Counted from the first letter of the stretch, positions 1 through 7,493 are shown. The stretch is 9,929 bases of DNA from Candidatus Coliplasma caballi (GCA_018065365.1 JAGHTH010000004.1:1-9929); one strand, 5' to 3'. The notes: generated by a model not told the origin, from the letters alone. Numbers and translations: made by a program.

Positions 1-1
1 G

Positions 2-106
2 AATCTTCCCGTTCTGCTCACGCTGCTCGGCGTATTTGTCGTTGGGCTCGGCGCAGCCGCGTGGGTTGCGCTTTCCAAAAAGAAAAAAGAAAAAAATAAT
101 ATATAA
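2..106 (+). CDS. C-terminus of a membrane-anchored surface protein (5' end outside window)
   Basis: Only the last 34 codons are in the window, ending at TAA 104-106. They encode a hydrophobic helix of about 22 residues (LLTLLGVFVVGLGAAAWVAL), then SKKKKEK and a short NNI end. This is a single C-terminal membrane anchor with a lysine stop-transfer tail, which puts the missing bulk of the protein outside the cell. The same ending occurs in the 785-aa and 1371-aa proteins downstream, so this is probably another member of the same surface operon. The gap to the next start codon is 24 bp and consists of the ribosome binding site region. The function of the missing part cannot be inferred. The frame was chosen because frame 1 gives a highly basic, non-hydrophobic peptide and only frame 2 gives the helix plus lysine tail. 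Confidence 0.8.
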   Translation, partial: NLPVLLTLLGVFVVGLGAAAWVALSKKKKEKNNI

Positions 107-112
107 TATGGA

Positions 113-118
113 AAGGAG
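113..118 (+). promoter_or_regulatory. Ribosome binding site of the 785-aa protein gene
   Basis: AAGGAG lies 12 bases upstream of ATG 131. The spacing is a little long, but no start codon in the right frame lies closer. Two further in-frame ATGs (140 and 143) lie just downstream and are even further from the site, so 131 is the best start. Confidence 0.6.
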
Positions 119-130
119 TTTTCACAAATC

Positions 131-2488
131 ATGAAACAAATGATGAAAACCATTTTCAAAAAAACGTTCTGCATCGCCGTTCTTTCGGTACTGCTGGCAG
201 TATTGATGGCGTTCCAGAACCCCGTTACGCGCGTCAGCGCCGCAGGAGACCCGTACATCAGCGAATTGCAGGTCGTTGCCGCGAAGGATTACAAAGAGGC
301 GCTCGGAAAAGCCGGCGCCGGTTTCAAGGTGTTGGAGACGCCGTTGGTTACGCCGAACCCGGAAGACAAGGACACGAAGCTTTCGACGTTCCTTTGCTAC
401 AAGACGACGGACAAAAAGGAAGACGCGATCTACGACATCAAAACGATGGAAATGGGCGGCGGGTACAGTTACAGCAAGTACGCGAGCTATCTGGAAGATC
501 AGAAGGATCTTTCGGAGGATTACGTCAAATCGCTCGCACCCGCGATCAAGGAATTCCAGGACAACAAGCGTAAGAACAAAGAACTGACCAAGACGATTTA
601 CGAGATCCTCGATTGCTTTGTCGAGGACGACTCCGGAAAGAGCGTCGCGCAGTTGTTTACAGAAGCGCAGTTTGATAAAAAAGGAAAACTGACGGACGAA
701 AGCGTGGATATGCTGTCCACGATGTTCATGCAGGGCAACATTGAGATCATTATGGTCGTCGAACAGCTGCTGTTGGTGTCGTTCAATGACACGACGGATT
801 CCAGCTGGCTGGAATTCCTGAATGATTACACCGAGACCATGTGCCGTCACGGTGAGGAATTCGTCATTTCGGACGAAATGGACTACAAAGATGAGGTCAA
901 GATCTTCAAAGGCCAGGTCGGAGACGTGCGGGATGACATCAAATATTTCCTGAACCAGGAAAAGACGCATCCGTTTACCGCGGAGATCGAAGCCGAGCAG
1001 GCAGCCCAGGACGAAATCTTCTGGGAAAGATGCGATCCGGAAGCTACCGAGGAGGAAAACGCACAACTCCGCGCGGAGATCCGTACGGAAAGATGGAGCG
1101 CGGATCCGAACGGAGTCGGCGGCAAATACTCGGAATTCTGCCGCTGGTTTGAGGGATTGTATCCCGATGAGCAGCTCAAATGGATACACGGGCACACGTT
1201 CTACAATGACTTGCGCAGCACGCAGTACCCGCTGAACAAATACGACTCGCTGTACGATCTGATCATGGTGGCGGATCCGGAAGAACTGGACAAAGAGGAC
1301 TACTATCCGCTGATGTACGCTCTGACTCCCGGTCAGCGCTCGCTGCTTCTGCTTGGCAGCACCGAACTGTTACTCACAGCCATGACCGACGCGGACACCT
1401 ATATCGAGCAGTTCTCGGAGTATCAGATCGAGGGAGAAGCGTTCTCCAAAGAGGAAAAGTATTCCGTCTATGACGGGGTGGATCGCTCGCTCTACGATCC
1501 CGACGGCATCGCGATGACGGAACACGCGCTGGAATACGCGCGCTACAGCGGGGAATCGCCGTTTGAAAAAAAACATGTTTCAGCCAAAACCAACAACGCT
1601 CTGAAAATTTCAACCATCGTGGTTGGTGGCCTGGCAGGGCTCGGCGTTCTGGTCTCTTTGATCGGAACGATGGGGTATTGTGCTTCTCTAGTAGCAACTG
1701 GAGCAGTGGGCGGTTTTTCGACGGCCGTGTCCGAATGGTTTTCATCGGCTCTCTTCACAAACTTCTCTGCCGGAAATATTATTCTTGCCGTGACGATTGC
1801 TTTGATTATCATTTTCCTCATTGTTCTTGCCGTTTACCTCATTTATTCGCACGGTTACAAAGACTATGAGCCCATCCCGCGCGTGCTTTGCTCGGCGGAA
1901 GACCAGGTGTATAAGGGGATCAACAGCGAAGGGAAAATGGTTACCGGAGAAGGATATGTGTACTACTACGGTGTCAAGAACCCCAACCAGCCCGCGACGG
2001 TTTATGATTCCGACGCAGGAAAAGAGGTCGATACGAGCAATCAGGTCATGGATATTTACAACTGGTCGCTTGCCGGGTCGAGCCGCAGATGGGTTGCGCT
2101 CTATACCTCGAAAGATCAGCGGCTCTGCTATATGGATGAAAGCGGAGAGATCCACCGCATGAACCCGATCAAAGTGGACAGCTTGAAGGTTTCCACGAAG
2201 CAGGAATCCGGCGTGAGCCCGGTAACGAATTTCAACAACGTCGTTACCAACCTGATGTATTGGTATCAGAACAGCCATAACACGCTGAAGGATACCGAAA
2301 ACAGATACCTGTTCAAGATCCACTACACCGACAAAGAGTTCAAAAACCTGCCCGCCAGCGTCTTTGCGGACAACGCGGAGCTTGCGTTCGGCGGCGGCGG
2401 ACTCGTGCTCGGTGCGCTCGGCGGCACGTTTATCACGCTGGCTGCCAAAAAGAAGAAAAAAGAAGTGCCTGTCGATGAGCAAGCGTAA
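131..2488 (+). CDS. Large secreted, membrane-spanning surface protein of unknown function (785 aa)
   Basis: I cannot give this a function. Residues 1-37 are a signal peptide: basic start, hydrophobic core FCIAVLSVLLAVLMAF, and a likely cleavage site after VSA. A soluble, acidic region follows to about residue 490. Its start (YISE 42-45, LCYKTT 88-93, then AIYDI and GGGYSYSKY around 99-117) resembles, from memory, a module at the start of large uncharacterised secreted clostridial proteins. Two hydrophobic segments (about 494-518 and 550-572) form a hairpin joined by an almost uncharged loop. A second exposed domain (about 576-748) contains an NW.LAGSSRRWVALYTSKD stretch. A third helix (749-772) is followed by KKKKKEVPVDEQA. 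The predicted layout is: both main domains outside, the lysine tail inside. The gene overlaps the downstream lipoprotein gene by 14 bp, so the two are probably made together. Codon use around 1561-1860 is more A/T-rich than in the rest of the gene. Confidence 0.85.
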   Translation: MKQMMKTIFKKTFCIAVLSVLLAVLMAFQNPVTRVSAAGDPYISELQVVAAKDYKEALGKAGAGFKVLETPLVTPNPEDKDTKLSTFLCYKTTDKKEDAIYDIKTMEMGGGYSYSKYASYLEDQKDLSEDYVKSLAPAIKEFQDNKRKNKELTKTIYEILDCFVEDDSGKSVAQLFTEAQFDKKGKLTDESVDMLSTMFMQGNIEIIMVVEQLLLVSFNDTTDSSWLEFLNDYTETMCRHGEEFVISDEMDYKDEVKIFKGQVGDVRDDIKYFLNQEKTHPFTAEIEAEQAAQDEIFWERCDPEATEEENAQLRAEIRTERWSADPNGVGGKYSEFCRWFEGLYPDEQLKWIHGHTFYNDLRSTQYPLNKYDSLYDLIMVADPEELDKEDYYPLMYALTPGQRSLLLLGSTELLLTAMTDADTYIEQFSEYQIEGEAFSKEEKYSVYDGVDRSLYDPDGIAMTEHALEYARYSGESPFEKKHVSAKTNNALKISTIVVGGLAGLGVLVSLIGTMGYCASLVATGAVGGFSTAVSEWFSSALFTNFSAGNIILAVTIALIIIFLIVLAVYLIYSHGYKDYEPIPRVLCSAEDQVYKGINSEGKMVTGEGYVYYYGVKNPNQPATVYDSDAGKEVDTSNQVMDIYNWSLAGSSRRWVALYTSKDQRLCYMDESGEIHRMNPIKVDSLKVSTKQESGVSPVTNFNNVVTNLMYWYQNSHNTLKDTENRYLFKIHYTDKEFKNLPASVFADNAELAFGGGGLVLGALGGTFITLAAKKKKKEVPVDEQA

Positions 2489-3179
2489 ACGAAATACGAC
2501 GCGCTTTACGGGCATTGCCCTTTTCGTACTCTGCGCCGCGGTGCTTCTGGCATCCTGCGGCGCGGAGACGCGCCGCGTGGAGCAGCTGGCGTGTCTGTTT
2601 GAAGAACATCTGACCGACCGCAGTTACTACACCGGCGACGAGTTCGACAGTACGTTTTCGGACGAAACCGGGACGCATTCCCGCGTTCCGAGCGTTTATG
2701 CGATCTATTCCGACGGTACGCTGTCGGAGGAACTTTCCCATTCCGGAAAGGTTACGTTTTCGGGTTATGACCTTTCCGTGCCGGGAAAACAGACCGTAAA
2801 TGCGGTTTATTCCGAGGACGGCGTTACGGTCAGCACGACTTACACGATCGACGTCGTGCAAACCGAGACATTGTTCATCGAGGCGGAAGATCCGTTTCGG
2901 CGTTCGCTCGGGAGTTTTCACGTCGGGGAGGCGTTTTCGCTTTCCTACGACACCGAAGACGGTGTGAAACGCGGCGTTACGGTGTCGGTGCATTACAACA
3001 ACCCGAACAAGCCGCGCGCGAGCTTTTTCGGCGACGCGCCCGAACTGGCGGAAGCGGTGTTCGACACCTCGCTCTGCAAGCTGGACGAAAGCGGAAGATT
3101 TACCGAAGCGGGCGTGTTTTCCGTGACGGTTACGCTCGGAAACGCGCAGACGACGTACGAGATTCTGGTAGAAGATTGA
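2475..3179 (+). CDS. Surface lipoprotein with bacterial Ig-like domain (234 aa)
   Basis: Residues 1-28 are a lipoprotein signal: SKRKR basic start, a hydrophobic stretch from about residue 13, and the lipobox LASC with the acylated cysteine at 28. Mature protein would be held on the outer face of the membrane by lipid. Residues about 72-128 look like a bacterial Ig-like domain of the Big_3 type (YSDGT, then VTFSGYDLSVPGKQTV, then a final TYTIDV strand). Residues about 131-234 are also beta-rich, ending in a strand pair typical of an Ig-like sandwich (GVFSVTVTLGNAQTTYEILV). No catalytic motif is visible, so a binding or scaffold role is likely. ATG 2475 was chosen because the signal peptide begins exactly there. 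The open frame extends further upstream, but that part only reads the preceding gene out of frame. The start lies inside the end of the 785-aa gene with no clear ribosome binding site, which suggests translational coupling. Confidence 0.85.
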   Translation: MSKRKRNTTRFTGIALFVLCAAVLLASCGAETRRVEQLACLFEEHLTDRSYYTGDEFDSTFSDETGTHSRVPSVYAIYSDGTLSEELSHSGKVTFSGYDLSVPGKQTVNAVYSEDGVTVSTTYTIDVVQTETLFIEAEDPFRRSLGSFHVGEAFSLSYDTEDGVKRGVTVSVHYNNPNKPRASFFGDAPELAEAVFDTSLCKLDESGRFTEAGVFSVTVTLGNAQTTYEILVED

Positions 3180-3201
3180 CCCTTTTTTGAAAGTTCCCGT
3201 A

Positions 3202-3209
3202 AAGGAAGG
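3202..3209 (+). promoter_or_regulatory. Ribosome binding site of the 1371-aa protein gene
   Basis: AAGGAAGG lies in the 32-bp gap after the lipoprotein gene. Two in-frame ATGs follow, at 3212 and 3218. The purine run ends only 2 bases before the first and 8 bases before the second, so the second may be the real start, shortening the protein by two residues. No terminator hairpin was found in this gap, which fits one transcript. Confidence 0.6.
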
Positions 3210-3211
3210 AA

Positions 3212-6200
3212 ATGAAGATGAAAATTCGTTCTGCTCTCAAAAAAATAGCGGCGGCGTTCTTGTGCGTTGGGATACTCGCGGGAACGTCGGCGGCGACGAT
3301 CGTTGCCGGACGGGCGGCGTCCTCCGGGGGAACATTAGGGGTATTCTACTGCATTTACACGAACACGAACGGAAAAGACGGCTTGGTTACGCACGAGATC
3401 AAAAACAGTGTTTACGCGAGCGTGCTGGTCAACACCCTCAACGAATGTTACAAGCGCGAGGAGACGGATCCGGTGCTGTCCGCGGTACACGTGGAGCTTT
3501 ACGGCGATCTGACGACCTCGAATTTCCTGCGGAACGACGATTTTGCGCTCTCCGTTGACCTCGGCGGGCATACCTGGACGGTTACGGAAACGAATTACGA
3601 CCGCAAATTAACGGCGTCCATGCAAGGTACGCGCGCGAATTACCACGACATTTCGATCAGCAACGGGACGATGACGTTCAAGCAGAACGACACCTCTCCG
3701 ATCGCCTGCTGCGGCGGAACGATCACGATCGACCACGTTACGTTCAAGGACTGCTATTCCGACGCGGACTCGATCTATTCGGATCTGTACCCGAGCCAGA
3801 GATATTTCGGGATCGTCAATTTGCAGGTGCGGACGAACGATACCGGTTTGGAAGACACGACCGGGACGAAATTGCAGATGCGGAACGTTACGTTCTCCGG
3901 CTGCGGCTCCACGCACGGCGGTACCTGCGTTGCCGCGTGGCTGCCCGGCTGCAAAATCGAAATCGAAGACTGTCTGTTTGAAAATTGCTACACGACCGGG
4001 ACGGAGGGCGGTGTGTTCTACACCCGCGAGGATTCCCAGGACGTTACGTTCCGGAACTGCCGGTTTACGAACTGCCACGCGTATAACGAGGGCGGTGTGA
4101 TCGACGTGGAGGACGACTACGGCACCTACCGCTTTGAAAACTGCATCGCGACGAATTGCTATTCCGAAGACAGCGACGGCGGTTTTCTGTTCGTGGACGG
4201 CGAGCATAACCGTTTTCTCGGCGGCGACAATTACGACGATCGCACGATGATCATCGGCTGCAGAGCGGCTTCGGACGGCGGCGCGATCTACGCGTCCATG
4301 GCGTCCGGCTGCGGCAACTACAACACCTTTACCGGTTTCGATTTCTACGATTGCACGGCGGGAAAAGCGCACGATCTCGCGGTATTGCGGGATGACGGCG
4401 GCGACCACGACGGCGGTGCGATCTTCCTCGGCGGCTCCTATAACACGGTTACGAACTGCGATTTCTACCGCAATTACGCCGAAGACGGCGGGGCGGTCTT
4501 CATGGAGTACGGCAACGGAACGATCCGGAACTGCACCTTTGAATGCAACGAAAGCTGGGACAACGAGGGACACGCCGTCTATGTGAACGCATCGGGCTGT
4601 TCCGTAACGGACTCGGTGTTCCGCGGCGGGTGGATCCTGTCGGCAGAAATTGCGGGAGACGAATGCTTCCGATCCGGGCTGTCGGCGTACGGAGAAGACG
4701 CGGTCGATTCGTTCTTCAAAGGGAACGGCACCAAAGAGGATCCCTATCTGATCAGCGACGGCTACGAAATGAACTGGTTTACTCAGAATACAAAGGGCCA
4801 GAACAGCACCTACGCGGGGAAATATTTCAAACTGACGAACAACATCCGGATGTATATTCCCGCCGGCTCCTACACGGACAAGGAAAGTTCGCTCGTTTAT
4901 CAGGCCGCAAAGATCGATCAATACATCCGCAAGTACCTGCATCACATGCTCGAAGACGCGTATTATTACCGTCCGTTCTCGGGCGATTTTGACGGCGACG
5001 GACACACGATCGAGCTGATTCTTCCGAACGGAGAAGATTTTACGGCGGTGTTCGGGTACGCGAAGGGCGCGAACATTCACGATCTGACCGTGGAGGGAGA
5101 AATTCACGGCAGAAACAACACCGGCGGGATCGTCGGTTTCGCGGACGGCTGTACCATTGAGAACTGCCGGAACAAAGCGGCGGTTTCCGGCTCTGCCGAC
5201 AGCACGGCGGGCATTGCCGGACTCGCAAACGATACGACGATCAAAAACTGCGTCAACAACGGAAAGATCGGCGGGCATTATATGACGGGCGGCATTGCCG
5301 GACACACGACCGGCAGCACGGTCATTGAAAATTGCGCCAACCACGGCGAAATTTACGGCTCCCACATGTCTGTGGGCGGGATCGCCGCGGAATGCTCACA
5401 GGTCGCGATCAAAAACTGCGTCAACAACGCGCCCGTTACCGTGATGAGCGGATACGTCGGCGGGATCGCCGCCGTCGTTCACAACGGGACGGTGCAGAAC
5501 TGCGTCAACACGGCAAACGGAACGGTCGGCACGCTCGTTTCGTCCGCAGACCGCGCGGGCGGGATCGTCGGCGCGACGTTCAACGACATCCCGGTGGCGA
5601 TCAAAAACTGCGGCAACTACGGCGCGGTTACGACTTCCAACGGCTGCGGCGTGATCGATCACGCGGAGGGCAATCTGACCGTTACCGGCTGTTTCAACGC
5701 CGGAGCGATCGCGAAAGGCAGCAACAACGGGCCGATCACGACCGGGAACGGCGGCGGGAAGTTCTCGCAGTGCTTCTACCTGTCGGACGGCATTTCCGAC
5801 ACGCACGGGACGGCGCTTTCCGCGGAAGACTGCGGTAAAAAACTGGCTGCCCGCATGAACAATTACATTACGGACAACAAACTGTCTTCGGACGGCTGGG
5901 CAACCTGGGCGGTCGGCGGAAGCGATTATCTGAACTGCGCGGCGGTCAGTTTGCAGGAGGCGGAAACGGGGTACCTTCCCGGCTCCGGCACGGTCAAAGA
6001 CCCGTATCTGATCACGAGCGCGAGCGCATTGCAGCACATTTCCGACGAGCTGCTGCAGGGCAACGATTTCTATGGAAAATACCTGATCCTGCAAAAGAAT
6101 CTGACCGGCGCGCTCCCTGCGCCGCTCGGAGACGAAGGGCATCCGTTCCGCGGCTTCTTCGACGGCAGGGATCATTTCGTAACGGTCAAGATTTCCGGCG

Positions 6201-7327
6201 GAAACTGCGCCGGGCTGTTTGCTTCGCTGCGGGACGCGACGATTCAGAACCTCACGGTCAAAGGGACGGTGAACACCGGGGACGCGTCCGTCAAATACCT
6301 CGGCGCGTTTGCGGGAACGTGTTACAATTCCACGATCCGCGGCTGCATTTCCGAGGCGACGGTCAATTCGGTTTCGACCGCGTCCGGCATTCCTGCCGGC
6401 GGTTTCGTCGGGTTTGCCGAAAAATCGACGCTGTACGATTGCTGCAATTACGGGAAAGTTACCTCGATCAAGGGGTACGCGGGCGGGATCGTCGGCAAAG
6501 GCAGTTACACGAACATTGACCTTTGCCTGAACGCCGGCGAGATCTACGGAAACATTGCCGGCGGCATCCTCGGCTCGATGGTGTTCGAGACGAACGTTCT
6601 GAACTGCTCCAACGAGTCGGGCGGATCCGTTTCGGCGGGATCCAACGCGGGCGGGATCGTCGGAAAGACGAGCGATTATCTGAAAAAACTGATCGCGAAC
6701 TGCGCCAACTTTGCTTCCGTGAGCGCCGATTCCGGCAGCGCGGGCGGCATTTTGGGCGGCGAGGTCAGACGAAGAAACGACTACACCGAAGAAGAATCGG
6801 AACGCAGGCGGTCTTTGCCCGACGGGCTGTCCGGCGGATCGTACACCGCGCCCATTCTTCCCAACGAACTGACCGTGGAGAACTGTTTCTCGTCCGGAAA
6901 GGTCGCAGCGGGAGAAAACGCGGGCTCGATCGCCGCAAAAGACGCGACGAGTACGTTCATCAACTGCTGTTATCTGAACGGAAAAGGCCCCGCGGACACT
7001 TCGCACGGGCGTGGTTTTACCGCCAGCCAGTGCAAAATGACGAGCGCGACTTCTCCGCTCGGGCTGCTGAACGAACTTGCCGAAACGAGATCGTACGCGA
7101 AGTGGAAAAAGCTCGGCTCCGCGCCGGCGCTGATCCGCGATCCGATCAAATACACGTTCGCAGAGCAAGCGTCTTCCAACGGGTTTGCTTCGGTGTTCGC
7201 GAACGGATCGGTCCTGTGGCTGCTCGGGCTGCTCGGTGCCGGTGTCGGCGCGATGGCGATCATTGCCGTCGTCGTGAAGAAAAAGAAGAAAAAGCCGGCG
7301 GCCGTGCAGGTCGAAGACGAAGAATAA
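3212..7327 (+). CDS. Giant membrane-anchored beta-helix surface protein with GLUG repeats (1371 aa)
   Basis: The protein starts with a signal peptide (KIRSALKKIAAAFLCVGILAG, cleavage probably between residues 26 and 37) and ends with one helix (about 1335-1355) followed by KKKKKKPAAVQVEDEE, so almost all of it is displayed outside the cell. Residues about 150-470 form a right-handed parallel beta-helix with repeated Asn-Cys turns and GGAIY/GGAVF-type motifs, similar to polymorphic-outer-membrane-protein repeats. Two similar lead-in modules follow, at 504-600 (DPYLI, GKYFKL, FDGDGH) and 924-986 (DPYLI, GKYLIL, FDGRDH). Each leads into an array of GLUG-type coils (GGIVG...NC.N.G), at about 638-830 and 1029-1254. 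No LPXTG signal and no catalytic residue set of a known polysaccharide lyase was recognised, so adhesion, glycan binding or a structural role is more likely than a defined enzyme activity. A charged insertion of about 33 residues (1184-1217) interrupts the second array. The gene is last in its operon. The start could be ATG 3218 instead. Confidence 0.9.
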   Translation: MKMKIRSALKKIAAAFLCVGILAGTSAATIVAGRAASSGGTLGVFYCIYTNTNGKDGLVTHEIKNSVYASVLVNTLNECYKREETDPVLSAVHVELYGDLTTSNFLRNDDFALSVDLGGHTWTVTETNYDRKLTASMQGTRANYHDISISNGTMTFKQNDTSPIACCGGTITIDHVTFKDCYSDADSIYSDLYPSQRYFGIVNLQVRTNDTGLEDTTGTKLQMRNVTFSGCGSTHGGTCVAAWLPGCKIEIEDCLFENCYTTGTEGGVFYTREDSQDVTFRNCRFTNCHAYNEGGVIDVEDDYGTYRFENCIATNCYSEDSDGGFLFVDGEHNRFLGGDNYDDRTMIIGCRAASDGGAIYASMASGCGNYNTFTGFDFYDCTAGKAHDLAVLRDDGGDHDGGAIFLGGSYNTVTNCDFYRNYAEDGGAVFMEYGNGTIRNCTFECNESWDNEGHAVYVNASGCSVTDSVFRGGWILSAEIAGDECFRSGLSAYGEDAVDSFFKGNGTKEDPYLISDGYEMNWFTQNTKGQNSTYAGKYFKLTNNIRMYIPAGSYTDKESSLVYQAAKIDQYIRKYLHHMLEDAYYYRPFSGDFDGDGHTIELILPNGEDFTAVFGYAKGANIHDLTVEGEIHGRNNTGGIVGFADGCTIENCRNKAAVSGSADSTAGIAGLANDTTIKNCVNNGKIGGHYMTGGIAGHTTGSTVIENCANHGEIYGSHMSVGGIAAECSQVAIKNCVNNAPVTVMSGYVGGIAAVVHNGTVQNCVNTANGTVGTLVSSADRAGGIVGATFNDIPVAIKNCGNYGAVTTSNGCGVIDHAEGNLTVTGCFNAGAIAKGSNNGPITTGNGGGKFSQCFYLSDGISDTHGTALSAEDCGKKLAARMNNYITDNKLSSDGWATWAVGGSDYLNCAAVSLQEAETGYLPGSGTVKDPYLITSASALQHISDELLQGNDFYGKYLILQKNLTGALPAPLGDEGHPFRGFFDGRDHFVTVKISGGNCAGLFASLRDATIQNLTVKGTVNTGDASVKYLGAFAGTCYNSTIRGCISEATVNSVSTASGIPAGGFVGFAEKSTLYDCCNYGKVTSIKGYAGGIVGKGSYTNIDLCLNAGEIYGNIAGGILGSMVFETNVLNCSNESGGSVSAGSNAGGIVGKTSDYLKKLIANCANFASVSADSGSAGGILGGEVRRRNDYTEEESERRRSLPDGLSGGSYTAPILPNELTVENCFSSGKVAAGENAGSIAAKDATSTFINCCYLNGKGPADTSHGRGFTASQCKMTSATSPLGLLNELAETRSYAKWKKLGSAPALIRDPIKYTFAEQASSNGFASVFANGSVLWLLGLLGAGVGAMAIIAVVVKKKKKKPAAVQVEDEE
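5123..5697 (+). repeat. First GLUG coil array with an 84-bp period
   Basis: This stretch encodes successive beta-helix coils. The cysteine of each NC turn falls at residues 652, 680, 708, 736 and 764, exactly 28 residues (84 bp) apart, and the next is at 800. Coil starts read GGIVG, AGIAG, GGIAG, GGIAA, GGIAA and GGIVG. At DNA level, a 24-bp segment at 5238-5261 is repeated exactly at 5406-5429, 168 bp or two coils away, and again with two mismatches at 5598-5621. This points to growth of the gene by tandem duplication. Confidence 0.85.
6296..6973 (+). repeat. Second GLUG coil array, less regular
   Basis: Coil starts GGFVG, GGIVG, GGILG, GGIVG and GGILG alternate with cysteine turns at residues 1045, 1077, 1105, 1132 and 1164, so the period varies from 27 to 32 residues. 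After GGILG at 1178-1182 the pattern is broken by an Arg/Glu-rich stretch and resumes at ENC 1223-1225. The 14-base core GGCGGGATCGTCGG is shared with coils in the first array (for example near 5124, 5569, 6482 and 6650). Confidence 0.75.
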
Positions 7328-7332
7328 GCAAA

Positions 7333-7362
7333 CAAAAAAGCGGCAAAAAAGCCGCTTTTTTG
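7333..7362. terminator. Bidirectional intrinsic terminator between convergent genes
   Basis: A perfect 12-bp stem (7333-7344 with 7351-7362) closes an AAAAAA loop. The stem pairs GCGGC with GCCGC, and its outer part is an A tract facing a T tract. On either strand a GC core is followed by six U residues, so the hairpin can stop both the plus-strand surface operon, whose stop codon ends 5 bases earlier, and the minus-strand microprotein gene, whose stop lies 16 bases away. Confidence 0.92.
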
Positions 7363-7378
7363 TTGTCCCGAACGGGAG

Positions 7379-7477
7379 TCAGTTGTTGTTGCAGCAGCAG
7401 AGAATGATGAGCGCGATGAGGATGATGGGCAGACAGCTGTTGTTGTTGCCGCCGAACATATTGTCAAGGCATGCCAT
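7379..7477 (-). CDS. Cys/Asn-rich single-helix membrane microprotein (32 aa)
   Basis: The frame runs from ATG (complement of 7475-7477) to TGA (complement of 7379-7381). The product has an N-terminal MACLDNMFGG, a polar NNNSC, a hydrophobic segment at about residues 16-26 (LPIILIALIIL), then CCC and NNN at the end. Five of 32 residues are cysteine (3, 15, 27, 28, 29) and seven are asparagine. An unusually complete ribosome binding site lies 7 bases upstream and a strong terminator sits just downstream, so it is a complete, separately ended gene despite its size. I recall similar tiny FGGNNN...CCC proteins among Clostridia but know no function for them. A membrane-inserted peptide with a metal- or thiol-related role, or a sporulation or envelope peptide, are possibilities only. 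It sits between two terminators. No convincing promoter was found in the short space upstream. Confidence 0.75.
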   Translation of the reverse strand: MACLDNMFGGNNNSCLPIILIALIILCCCNNN

Positions 7478-7484
7478 ACGTCTG

Positions 7485-7493
7485 ACCTCCTTT
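7485..7493 (-). promoter_or_regulatory. Strong ribosome binding site of the microprotein gene
   Basis: Read on the minus strand this is AAAGGAGGT, a full match to the anti-Shine-Dalgarno end of 16S rRNA, 7 bases before the ATG. It is the best ribosome binding site in the window and the main evidence that the 32-aa frame is translated. Confidence 0.88.

Noticed and set aside
122..1195. A 357-aa minus-strand open frame opposite the first complete gene.
   Set aside because: It has no start context or protein-like pattern, and the plus-strand gene has a ribosome binding site, signal peptide and membrane segments.
2364..2474. Upstream extension of the lipoprotein frame (37 extra codons), and the idea of a frameshift on the A-rich lysine codons (about 2447-2462) fusing the 785-aa protein to the lipoprotein.
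   Set aside because: The lipoprotein signal peptide begins exactly at ATG 2475, and a 14-bp overlap is common for coupled genes. A fusion would disrupt the lipid anchor, and no frameshift-stimulating structure was seen.
3608..7168. Two long open frames (585 and 590 aa) on the minus strand opposite the beta-helix gene.
   Set aside because: Their products are Arg/Val/Ala-rich with no domain, signal or hydrophobic pattern. They mirror the GC-rich codon bias of the plus-strand gene, which has a signal peptide, repeats and a membrane anchor.
7382..7444. Triplet runs (TTG and CAG) looking like a microsatellite.
   Set aside because: They are just the Asn and Cys codon runs of the 32-aa microprotein on the minus strand.
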